Shown here one piece after another: positions 1 through 5,250 of a DNA stretch of 5,250 nt. The notes under the pieces were generated by a model that had not been told where the DNA came from, made no database searches, and saw only the letters and a list, made by a program, of their open reading frames with translations. Every line of letters starts with the position of its first letter. The stretch's first letter is position 1. Position numbers and translations under genes: made by a program. The DNA is from JAAYGT01 sp050252075 (GTDB lineage Bacteria; Pseudomonadota; Gammaproteobacteria; Burkholderiales; Burkholderiaceae_B), in the NCBI GenBank assembly GCA_050252075.1, contig JBFWLP010000144.1, forward strand, positions 1 to 5,250, in the 5' to 3' direction.

Positions 1-194
1 GTGGTAACGAAGTTCAGCACCAGAATGATGACCAGAACATCAACCGGCGACAGGAACAGGCTGAACCCGGGCGCCATCAGCAAGCCCGCGCCAAACCCCG
101 AAAACCCGCGCAACAACCCCGCCGCCAGCGAGAAAAACCCCAGCACCAGCAAGACGGGCCACGCGGGCAATGCCTGTAAAAATGTATCGATCAT
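1..194 (-). CDS. TauE/SafE-family membrane protein, N-terminal 64 residues (3' end outside window)
   Basis: The reading frame begins with ATG at 194-192 and runs off the window at position 1, giving 64 complete codons. The peptide is strongly hydrophobic. A first membrane helix spans roughly residues 12-30, the glycine-rich segment LLRGFSGFGAGLLMAP lies at about 28-43, and a second hydrophobic stretch covers about 44-64. An Arg-Gly-Phe-x-Gly-x-Gly pattern right after the first helix is characteristic of the TauE/SafE (DUF81) family, whose members are inner-membrane exporters or permeases of sulfite, sulfonates and other organic anions. The ATG overlaps the TGA of the upstream MFS gene (ATGA, 4 nt), and AGG lies about 8 nt before the ATG, so translational coupling is likely. 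The family call rests only on the N-terminus. The substrate is unknown, and the gene may be intact or broken beyond the edge. Confidence 0.8.
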   Translation of the reverse strand, partial: MIDTFLQALPAWPVLLVLGFFSLAAGLLRGFSGFGAGLLMAPGFSLFLSPVDVLVIILVLNFVT

Positions 195-1411
195 CGCACT
201 GCCTGTTGTGTCATGGGTACCACCCTGGCTTCGCGTATAGGTAAATTGGCGGCTGCCGCCACAAGGGCCAGTGCAATGTCGGCGTACCACATCCAACTAT
301 AGTCTCCGAATCGGGTAATAGCCACACCCCCCAGCCACGCCCCCAGAAAGCCGCCGATCTGATGGGAAAGCAGGGTCAGGCCAAACAGCGTGCCCAGATA
401 GCGCGTACCAAACAGCTTGCCCACCAGCGAAGCCGTGGGGGGAACCGTCGCCAGCCAGGTAAAGCCTAATCCGGCCGCAAAAAGGTAGAACGTCCATTCC
501 GTGCGGGGCATCATCAGGTACCACACCACCAGGACGGCGCGCGAACCGTACATGGCCGCCAGAATGTACTTGCTGCGGTACTTTGATACACACGAACCGG
601 CGTAGATGCTGCCGAAAATATTGGCCAGCCCGATAATGCCCAGCGACCAGCTGGCGACCGTGGGCGGCAAGCCGCACAGATCCACCTCGCCCGGCAAGTG
701 GGTTACAAGAAATGCCACATGAAAACCGCAGGTGAAAAACCCCAGGTGCAAAAGCCAGTAACTTCTGTCTTTCAACGCTTCCCCGACGGCGCTTCCCAGG
801 CCCTGGGATTTCGCCGACGCGGCCACCGGCTGAACAGGGTGTCGGGTTAGCCGGCCCACCAACGGAATAGCGGCCAGAGCGGCAAGGGCCATGGCCCAGG
901 TGGTGTTCACCCACCCCAGGGTTTGAATCAGCTTTTGCAGCAACGGCGCAAAAACAAACTGCCCGAACGAGCCTCCGGCGTTAATGATTCCCGATGCCGA
1001 CCCGCGCGCCTCGAACGGCATGCGCTGGGCGGCGGCACCGAACAGCACCGAGAAACTGCCGGCGCCTGAACCAATACAGGCCAGCACACCAAGCGCAACA
1101 CTCAAGCCAAAGCCACTTTCGGCAAAAGGGATCAGCGCGCAGCCTGCCGCCATGAGGACCAGGCCGCCCACCAGCACCGGCTGCGGTCCGTATTTGTCCG
1201 CCAGCGCGCCGGCCACCGGCTGGATGGCACCCCAGGTAAACTGGCCAATCGCCAATGCGAAGCTGATCGTGGCGATCCCCATACCCGTAGACGCATTGAT
1301 GGGGCTGATGAACAGGCCGAACGACTGGCGCAGCCCTAAAGTAATCATCAAAATGCCGGCTGCGGTCAGCGTAACCGCCATGGCACCAGGATGACGCAGT
1401 GCGTAAAACAT
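191..1411 (-). CDS. MFS transporter (12 TM, monocarboxylate/organic-anion type)
   Basis: A 406-residue major facilitator superfamily permease of the inner membrane, normal length for the family. About twelve hydrophobic segments are visible, split by a hydrophilic central loop at about 188-218. The MFS loop 2-3 signature is present as GALADKYG (68-75), with a shorter counterpart in the second half, VSKYRSKY (275-282). GLRQSFGLFISPI in helix 1 (26-38) and a Gly/Ser-rich helix 4 (112-122) resemble oxalate/formate-antiporter-like and monocarboxylate-porter-like MFS proteins common beside carboxylate catabolic genes in Burkholderiales. I chose the ATG at 1411 because AAGGA sits 7 nt before it; an in-frame GTG at 1444 would add 11 residues but has no comparable site. 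It lies 96 nt downstream of the IclR gene and overlaps the TauE/SafE start by 4 nt. The substrate cannot be told from sequence; a small organic acid is inferred from the neighbours. Confidence 0.9.
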   Translation of the reverse strand: MFYALRHPGAMAVTLTAAGILMITLGLRQSFGLFISPINASTGMGIATISFALAIGQFTWGAIQPVAGALADKYGPQPVLVGGLVLMAAGCALIPFAESGFGLSVALGVLACIGSGAGSFSVLFGAAAQRMPFEARGSASGIINAGGSFGQFVFAPLLQKLIQTLGWVNTTWAMALAALAAIPLVGRLTRHPVQPVAASAKSQGLGSAVGEALKDRSYWLLHLGFFTCGFHVAFLVTHLPGEVDLCGLPPTVASWSLGIIGLANIFGSIYAGSCVSKYRSKYILAAMYGSRAVLVVWYLMMPRTEWTFYLFAAGLGFTWLATVPPTASLVGKLFGTRYLGTLFGLTLLSHQIGGFLGAWLGGVAITRFGDYSWMWYADIALALVAAAANLPIREARVVPMTQQAVR

Positions 1412-1507
1412 GAACCCTTCCTTGAAGCGGCCGACGACGGCCACTGGCGATTGTAGCCGTTACGAAAGGGTTACCGGGTGACAAAGCGGCCGGCGCCGAA
1501 AGCCCGT
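1412..1507 (-). promoter_or_regulatory. IclR-MFS intergenic gap with possible promoter or operator elements
   Basis: This is the longest gap in the window (96 nt). It holds three things. First, the perfect inverted repeat GGCCG-ACGA-CGGCC at 1429-1442, just upstream of the MFS ribosome binding site. Second, the 9-mer AAGCGGCCG as a direct repeat at 1425-1433 and 1484-1492. Third, a minus-strand TACAAT at 1455-1450, one base from the consensus -10 box and about 40 nt before the ATG. No good -35 box lies 16-18 nt upstream of it; the nearest candidate, TTGTCA at 1484-1479, is 23 nt away. A secondary promoter for the two transporter genes, or a site bound by the adjacent IclR protein, is possible but unproven. 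The genes may simply be co-transcribed. Confidence 0.25.
1415..1423 (-). promoter_or_regulatory. Ribosome binding site that fixes the MFS start
   Basis: The minus strand reads AAGGAAGGG here. Taken as AAGGA, the spacing to the ATG at 1411 is 7 nt, near ideal. This decides for the ATG over the in-frame GTG at 1444. Confidence 0.7.
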
Positions 1508-2323
1508 TCAGTAATGCAAAGCGCTTTCAATCGCTTTGACCATATCGAGCAACCGGGGGCCCAGATCGTTGCACAAGGCGTTCGGCGCCAGACGGTCGAC
1601 ACGTACCGCGCAGTTGAACACCAGAATCTCCTGGGTGTCCGGAAGACGCATGGGAACAGCCACCGCGTGAGTATGCGGGTCATAATCGCCCAGCGAAAAA
1701 CAAAACCCGTAAGTTTCAAAATCCTTGAGGCATTGCTGCACGTTATCAATATGCTGCTTGAGCAGTTCCGGTTCTTTCACCAGCAACTGGTTCAGCAAGC
1801 GCGTGCGCTCATCGGGAGCCAAGGCAGCCAGATAGGCCCTGCCCATGGCGGAGATCAAGATGGGGAACGTTTGCCCGATATCCGGCTTCACATCAACCGT
1901 ATCACGGGCGCGCGCCGTTTCGATATACACAATGCTCAGGCGCTCACGCGTACCCAGTGAAACCCAGCCCTTGGCATACTCGGCCAGGTCACGCATGGGC
2001 AAACGCGCCAACTGGCGTACATTCAGGTTGGCAAGCAAAGGATGGGACAACGACAACACCGCCGTACCCAGCTCATACTTGCCATACTTGCCAATGTGGG
2101 GGTGGTGTTTCAAATACCCCAATACGGTCAGGGTATAGGTAAGCCGCGAAACCGTCGGTCGCGGCAGGCCGGTTCGGGCAGCGATTTCCTTGTTGGTCAG
2201 CATAGGCTCCGAGGCGTCAAAACACGCCAGAACCTGCAAACCTCGCTGCAACGTGGTTGCAAACTGCCGATCCGTGCCGGGCCCATCCGCCGGCACCGGC
2301 TCATCCTTTTCTAGCGCTGACAT
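1508..2323 (-). CDS. IclR-family transcriptional regulator
   Basis: A one-component DNA-binding regulator of 271 residues. A winged helix-turn-helix covers about 20-90: the HTH is at about 42-62, with the recognition helix in LPRPTVSRLTYTL (53-65). The effector-binding domain runs from about 105 to 267 and shows the family's SAMGRAYLAAL motif (158-168) and the YGFCFSLGDY...AVAVP stretch (205-224). IclR proteins typically control neighbouring catabolic genes in response to an aromatic or carboxylic acid, so this one probably regulates the surrounding receptor, CoA-transferase and transporter genes. The start is uncertain. ATG at 2323 gives a typical family N-terminus and has GGAGG 12 nt upstream. 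ATG at 2368 would add 15 residues and overlap the upstream stop as ATGA, but has no near ribosome site. The wing contains a duplicated Gly-Lys-Tyr (78-83). Being inside the operon, it may regulate its own synthesis. Confidence 0.92.
   Translation of the reverse strand: MSALEKDEPVPADGPGTDRQFATTLQRGLQVLACFDASEPMLTNKEIAARTGLPRPTVSRLTYTLTVLGYLKHHPHIGKYGKYELGTAVLSLSHPLLANLNVRQLARLPMRDLAEYAKGWVSLGTRERLSIVYIETARARDTVDVKPDIGQTFPILISAMGRAYLAALAPDERTRLLNQLLVKEPELLKQHIDNVQQCLKDFETYGFCFSLGDYDPHTHAVAVPMRLPDTQEILVFNCAVRVDRLAPNALCNDLGPRLLDMVKAIESALHY
2074..2093 (-). repeat. 9-bp tandem repeat in the IclR wing (GKY-GKY)
   Basis: The plus strand reads CATACTTGC twice without a gap (2074-2082 and 2083-2091), and the period continues two bases further. 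On the coding strand this is GGC-AAG-TAT twice, encoding Gly-Lys-Tyr-Gly-Lys-Tyr at residues 78-83. Members of the family normally have one such unit before the Leu-Gly of the wing, so this looks like an in-frame three-codon duplication. Confidence 0.8.
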
Positions 2324-2364
2324 AACCTGAACAGCCCTCCGAATAACGCTGGTGGCGCCTGCGA

Positions 2365-3363
2365 TCATTCAAACTGCAAACGCACTTCCTGAGTAAATTT
2401 CCGCCACTTCTCATAATCATTGCGCTCAAAATCGCGCAATTGTTGGGGGGTGCTTGCCACGACCTCGACCCCCATGTCGGTCAATCGCTTGACCATGGCC
2501 GGGTCGGTCAGCACCTGAACAAATGCGCTATTTAACCGCGTTATCCGGTCTTTGGGTGTTCCTGCAGGTGCATAAATACCCACCCAGGAATACGCCTCGA
2601 AGCCTTTGAAACCGGCTTCCTGCATGGTGGGCACCTGGGGCAGTTCCTGCATGCGCCGGGTACCGGTTACCGCCAGAGCCTTTACCTGGCCCGACTGCAG
2701 GAAGCTTCGCAGCGCCCCATACGAGAAGAATCCGTAAGCTACCTCGCCGGTCACAATCGCCTGAATGGCGGGACCGCCCCCTTTATACGGGATATGGGTC
2801 ATTTTCATATCCGCCAATTGGTTTAGAAGCTCGGAGTGCAGACGGTTGGAACTACCCACGCCAATTGAGGCAAAGTTGTATTTTCCGGGCTCTTTCTTGG
2901 CCATCGAGATCAGCTGCGGCAACGTGTCGGCTGGCAACGCACCCCACGCGCCCATGACCAGCGGCAGTCGCACCATTAATGTTACCGGCTCAAAATCCTT
3001 GAAGATATCGTAGGGCAACTCCTTCATCACAATAGAGTTAATCGTGTGAGTATCCCAAGACAAAAACAAGGTGTGTCCGTCCGGGTCTGCCTTGGCAACG
3101 TGATTTGTTGCAATCACTCCGCCGGCACCGGGCCGGTTATTTACCACCACCGTGGCACCCAGATGTTCAGCCAGTTTCGGCTGGATGGTTCGGGCGATCA
3201 AATCGGTCAACCCCCCTGGCCCAAAGGGAATGACAAGCTGTATCGGTTTTTCCGGAAAGTTTTGGCCTAGCGCCGGCGACATGCCTGCCAACGTCACAAT
3301 TGCGCCTGCCAACGCAGCAGTTGCCATCTTTGCTGCTTTCGATACCCACATCGTTTGTGCCAT
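2365..3363 (-). CDS. Bug/TctC-family periplasmic solute-binding protein, complete
   Basis: A 332-residue extracytoplasmic receptor of the Bug (Bordetella uptake gene, TctC-like) family. Residues 1-33 form a Sec signal peptide: Lys at 9 and 12, a hydrophobic core at 13-27, and a likely cleavage after Ala-Leu-Gly (31-33). The mature protein shows the family landmarks in order: PIQLVIPFGPGG (40-51), NRPGAGG (76-82), DPDGHTL (93-99), HIPYKGGGPA (190-199), GQVKALAVTGTRR (225-237), LPQVPTMQEAG (241-251) and SWVGIYAPAGTP (259-270). Such proteins bind small carboxylates or similar anions in a two-lobed pocket; some feed TctAB permeases, but most are orphans. AGGGAG stands 7 nt before the ATG at 3363 and fixes the start. 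The gene follows the CoA-transferase after 54 nt and precedes the IclR gene. The ligand cannot be named from sequence. Confidence 0.95.
   Translation of the reverse strand: MAQTMWVSKAAKMATAALAGAIVTLAGMSPALGQNFPEKPIQLVIPFGPGGLTDLIARTIQPKLAEHLGATVVVNNRPGAGGVIATNHVAKADPDGHTLFLSWDTHTINSIVMKELPYDIFKDFEPVTLMVRLPLVMGAWGALPADTLPQLISMAKKEPGKYNFASIGVGSSNRLHSELLNQLADMKMTHIPYKGGGPAIQAIVTGEVAYGFFSYGALRSFLQSGQVKALAVTGTRRMQELPQVPTMQEAGFKGFEAYSWVGIYAPAGTPKDRITRLNSAFVQVLTDPAMVKRLTDMGVEVVASTPQQLRDFERNDYEKWRKFTQEVRLQFE
3283..3314 (-). repeat. 11-bp direct repeat in the signal-peptide core
   Basis: The plus-strand 11-mer GCCTGCCAACG occurs at 3283-3293 and 3304-3314, exactly 21 bp (seven codons) apart and in frame. 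It encodes the two Leu-Ala-Gly units of the hydrophobic core (residues 18-20 and 25-27). It may mark an old short duplication, or simply reuse of preferred codons in a low-complexity segment. Confidence 0.5.
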
Positions 3364-3417
3364 GAATTGTCTCCCTGATTGTTTTTGAACCGGTCCCTGA
3401 ATAGAAAATCAACCTGC
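3364..3417 (-). other. 54-nt spacer between CoA-transferase and the complete Bug receptor
   Basis: This is the only non-coding gap upstream of the IclR gene that exceeds about 45 nt. It carries the receptor's ribosome site and the 7-mer TCAGGGA twice on the minus strand (plus-strand 3372-3378 and 3394-3400, 22 bp apart). I see no terminator hairpin and no convincing promoter, which fits read-through from the CoA-transferase gene. Confidence 0.5.
3371..3376 (-). promoter_or_regulatory. Ribosome binding site of the complete Bug receptor
   Basis: The minus strand reads AGGGAG with 7 nt to the ATG at 3363. It is one of the two strongest ribosome sites in the window. It selects the first Met over an in-frame Met four codons later. 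Confidence 0.7.
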
Positions 3418-4617
3418 TTAACCCAACACACCCTCGCGACGCAAACCGGCAATTTGCTGTGGGTCATAACCTAATTCGCTAAGAATTTCCTGGGCATGCT
3501 CGGAATAACGTGGCGCCGGGCGGTTAGGCAATACCTGGGCATCGGAAAACCGCAAGGGTAGCCCCACCACATCAATGTCTCCCAGTGTCGGATGGGAAGT
3601 GCGCCGCAATACCGGACGTGTTGCCGCCTGGGGATCCCGCAGCGCCTGGGCAACCGTATTGACAGGCGTTGCGGGCACACCCTCAACCTCGAAATGCGCG
3701 AGCCAGTCGTCACGGTCACGCTGCATCAAACACTCGGCCAGCAGCGTCTCTAACGCATCGCGGTGGGCAACCCGCGATACATTGTCGGCAAAACGTGGGT
3801 CCGTACCAAGCTGCGGTTGACCCACGGCGAGGGCCAGCCGTTGCCATAGCCGGTCGTTGCCTGCGGCAATAAAGACCCACTGATCATCACGGCAACGGAA
3901 ATTGCGGTAAGGCACCAGCGACGGATGCGCCGACCCCATCGCCTTGGGCACCACACCGGCCAGCAAGTAACCCTGGGCCTGGAAGTTCAGCAAACTAATG
4001 GCGGAATCCAGTAATGACCCCTCAACGCATTGACCACGACCTGTTTTCTGGCGCATCAACACCGCGTTGACAATACCGAAGGCAGATGCAGTACCAGTCA
4101 GGATATCCAGCGCTGATATGCCGCAACGCACCGGTGCTCCACCTTCTTCACCGGTAATGGACATTACGCCGCTATAGGCCTGCATCAAGGCTTCGTAGCC
4201 GGCACTTTGCGCCTTCGGACCGGTACGCCCGAATGCCGAGATACTGCAGTAGATCAACCGGGGATTCTCTCGGGCCAGCTCCTCGTAGCCCAACCCTAGA
4301 CGCTCCATCGTGCCAGTACGAAAGTTCTCGAGCACAACGTCGGCACGGCGCACCAGCTGCATGAACAAGGCTTTCCCGTCGGCATGCTTCAAATCCAGAG
4401 CAATTGAACGCTTGTTCCGGTTGTTGGCCACAAACGCAGGCGACTCGCCCTGCGTTTGTGGTGACCACCGTCGGGACTCGTCGCCGCCCGCAATGTCTTC
4501 GATCTTGATGACATCGGCCCCCATGTCACCCAGCATGGCGCCGCATAGCGGCCCGGCAATTACCCTGGACAAATCAATGACCCGGATACCGTCCAGAGAG
4601 AGAGTTGTATTGCTCAT
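3418..4617 (-). CDS. CaiB/BaiF (family III) CoA-transferase
   Basis: A 399-residue cytoplasmic enzyme of family III, which moves CoA between carboxylic acids through an aspartyl-CoA intermediate. The family blocks appear in order: LDGIRVIDLSRVIAGPLCG (8-26), GADVIKIE (33-40), NRNKRSIALDLK (66-77), ENFRTGTMERLGLGYEEL (97-114), ISAFGRTGP (126-134), GISALDILTG (166-175) and TGRGQCVEGSLLDS (192-205). Asp171 is the expected catalytic nucleophile, matching Asp169 of formyl-CoA:oxalate CoA-transferase (FRC). The GGGGQ loop of FRC is absent; AAGND (251-255) occupies the corresponding region, so a true FRC role is unlikely. The length is normal. I chose ATG at 4617 because the family N-terminus fits it and it lies 2 nt after the upstream receptor stop; a start at 4662 would add 15 unrelated residues. 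No strong ribosome site precedes it, so translation is probably coupled to the receptor gene. The acid substrate is unknown. Confidence 0.93.
   Translation of the reverse strand: MSNTTLSLDGIRVIDLSRVIAGPLCGAMLGDMGADVIKIEDIAGGDESRRWSPQTQGESPAFVANNRNKRSIALDLKHADGKALFMQLVRRADVVLENFRTGTMERLGLGYEELARENPRLIYCSISAFGRTGPKAQSAGYEALMQAYSGVMSITGEEGGAPVRCGISALDILTGTASAFGIVNAVLMRQKTGRGQCVEGSLLDSAISLLNFQAQGYLLAGVVPKAMGSAHPSLVPYRNFRCRDDQWVFIAAGNDRLWQRLALAVGQPQLGTDPRFADNVSRVAHRDALETLLAECLMQRDRDDWLAHFEVEGVPATPVNTVAQALRDPQAATRPVLRRTSHPTLGDIDVVGLPLRFSDAQVLPNRPAPRYSEHAQEILSELGYDPQQIAGLRREGVLG
4428..4461 (-). repeat. Perfect 13-bp inverted repeat inside the CoA-transferase gene
   Basis: The arm CCACAAACGCAGG (4428-4440) is followed after 8 nt by its exact reverse complement CCTGCGTTTGTGG (4449-4461). 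An alternative fold pairs 11 bp of the outer stem, bulges one base and adds GGCG/CGCC around a 3-nt loop. The element encodes residues 53-63 (PQTQGESPAFV) and the first base of codon 64. No T-run follows on the minus strand, so it is not a standard intrinsic terminator. The biological role is unknown. Confidence 0.85.
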
Positions 4618-4619
4618 CG

Positions 4620-5250
4620 TTATTGCAGCTTGGCACCGGTTTCTTTCACAATCGTCGACCACTTGCCAATTTCATCTTTGATGAACCGCCCTGTGGCTTC
4701 GGGAGACTGAATGATGGGCGATGCACCCAGCTTGGAAAAAGCGTCATTCACCATATCAGACGACAATGCCTTGTTGATATTCTCGTTCAAGGTTTTTACG
4801 ATCTCCGGCGGCGTGCCCTTGGGTGCCACCATGGCGAACCAGGGCGACGCAACGAACTCTTTCATACCCAATTCCGTGAATGTGGGCACGTCGGGCAGAT
4901 AGCCAAGGCGCTCAGGAGACAATACCGCCAAAGCCCGTAATCGACCGCTCTTGATATGCTCCAGCACAACCGGCAGGTTCTCAAAATTGGCCGACACCAC
5001 ACCGCCCAGCAGATCGGCAACGGCCGGGCTGGACCCTTTGTAAGGAATCATGTTGATGCTGGTACCAGTGCGCACCTGAAACAGCTCGGTCAATAAATGA
5101 CTCTGGGAGCCAAGCGCGTTGAGAGCGAACGTCAGCTTGCCCGGATTTGCCCGCGCGTAGCCAATCAATTGCGGCAATGTTTTGGCCTCGAAATTGGGAT
5201 TGGTCACCAACACCATTGGTACCTCCCCAACCATCGACACCGGGACAAGA
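4620..5250 (-). CDS. Bug/TctC-family periplasmic solute-binding protein, C-terminal 209 residues (5' end outside window)
   Basis: The frame is open to the window edge and ends with TAA at 4622-4620. Aligning PVSMVGEVP with PVTLMVRLP of the other receptor suggests about 123 residues are missing, including the signal peptide, so the full protein would be of normal length. Visible landmarks, numbered from the first complete codon, are IPYKGSSPA (68-76), the GRLRALAVLSPER stretch (102-114), LPDVPTFTELG (118-128) and PWFAMVAPKGTP (136-147). These define the Bug/TctC fold of periplasmic carboxylate receptors. A GTG at 5240 could look like a start, but it lies in the middle of the domain and is not one. 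The sequence differs widely from the second receptor at 3363-2365, so the two are not a recent duplication and may bind different ligands or fill different roles. It directly precedes the CoA-transferase (2-nt gap). Confidence 0.93.
   Translation of the reverse strand, partial: LVPVSMVGEVPMVLVTNPNFEAKTLPQLIGYARANPGKLTFALNALGSQSHLLTELFQVRTGTSINMIPYKGSSPAVADLLGGVVSANFENLPVVLEHIKSGRLRALAVLSPERLGYLPDVPTFTELGMKEFVASPWFAMVAPKGTPPEIVKTLNENINKALSSDMVNDAFSKLGASPIIQSPEATGRFIKDEIGKWSTIVKETGAKLQ

Noticed and set aside
1..240. Plus-strand open frame of 79 codons
   Set aside because: It is antisense to the TauE/SafE start and MFS end, is of low complexity (Pro/Asn/Ser-rich), and its composition is what GC-rich antisense frames give.
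794..808. Short palindrome TCCCAGG-C-CCTGGGA in the MFS gene
   Set aside because: Seven-bp arms with a 1-nt centre in GC-rich coding sequence are expected by chance and cannot form a stable hairpin as drawn.
297..914. Minus-strand frame of 205 codons inside the MFS gene
   Set aside because: It overlaps the MFS frame fully, is rich in Gly/Arg/His without a recognisable domain, and is a frame-shifted shadow of a clear transporter.
820..1222. 13-mer CGGCCACCGGCTG at 820-832 and 1210-1222 in the MFS gene
   Set aside because: Both copies encode Gln-Pro-Val-Ala in the same frame with common GC-rich codons. One such pair is not surprising in a window of this size.
1412..1444. GTG start for the MFS gene at 1444
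   Set aside because: The ATG at 1411 has a near-ideal ribosome site 7 nt upstream; the GTG has none, and the extra residues are partly encoded by the inverted repeat at 1429-1442.
1484..1500. GC-rich CGGC/GCCG stem after the IclR stop as a terminator
   Set aside because: The stem is only 4 bp and no U-run follows on the minus strand.
1478..1960. Plus-strand frame of 160 codons antisense to the IclR gene
   Set aside because: It has no recognisable domain and lies opposite a regulator with clear family motifs throughout.
3372..3400. TCAGGGA direct repeat, 22 bp apart, before the complete receptor gene
   Set aside because: It is only 7 bp, and one copy is explained by the ribosome binding site. 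No further support for an operator.
4618..4662. Upstream start for the CoA-transferase at 4662
   Set aside because: The 15 extra residues do not resemble the family N-terminus and would overlap the receptor gene by 43 nt; ATG at 4617 fits better.

Overview
The window is a compact stretch of bacterial chromosome in which every supportable gene lies on the minus strand, so transcription runs from position 5250 towards 1. It is GC-rich. It carries two Bug/TctC-type periplasmic binding proteins, an IclR-type regulator and a family III CoA-transferase. Bug receptors are massively expanded in Burkholderiales, especially Alcaligenaceae such as Bordetella, Achromobacter and their relatives. I therefore infer a betaproteobacterium of that order; the genus cannot be read from the sequence.

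Layout in order of transcription: (1) 5250-4620, the 3' two-thirds of a Bug-type solute receptor whose start lies outside the window; (2) 4617-3418, a complete CaiB/BaiF (family III) CoA-transferase that begins 2 nt after the receptor's stop codon; (3) 3363-2365, a complete second Bug receptor with a signal peptide and a good ribosome binding site; (4) 2323-1508 (alternative start 2368), an IclR-family regulator; (5) 1411-191, a 12-helix MFS transporter after a 96-nt gap; (6) 194-1, the first 64 residues of a TauE/SafE-type membrane protein, whose ATG overlaps the MFS stop codon (ATGA). No stretch above 100 nt is gene-free. I saw no tRNA, rRNA, CRISPR array, insertion sequence or convincing intrinsic terminator.

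Taken together this looks like a catabolic and uptake operon for an unidentified small organic acid. Two periplasmic receptors would bind carboxylates, the CoA-transferase would activate an acid to its CoA thioester, the IclR protein would control the unit in response to a substrate or intermediate, and the MFS and TauE/SafE proteins would move organic anions across the inner membrane. The family assignments are solid; the shared pathway and the substrate are inference. No TctA/TctB membrane partners for the receptors are visible.

Nothing here proves a new system. The points most worth a second look are a perfect 13-bp inverted repeat inside the CoA-transferase gene, an exact in-frame tandem triplet (Gly-Lys-Tyr twice) in the wing of the IclR DNA-binding domain, and the arrangement of two dissimilar receptors around one CoA-transferase with no tripartite permease.
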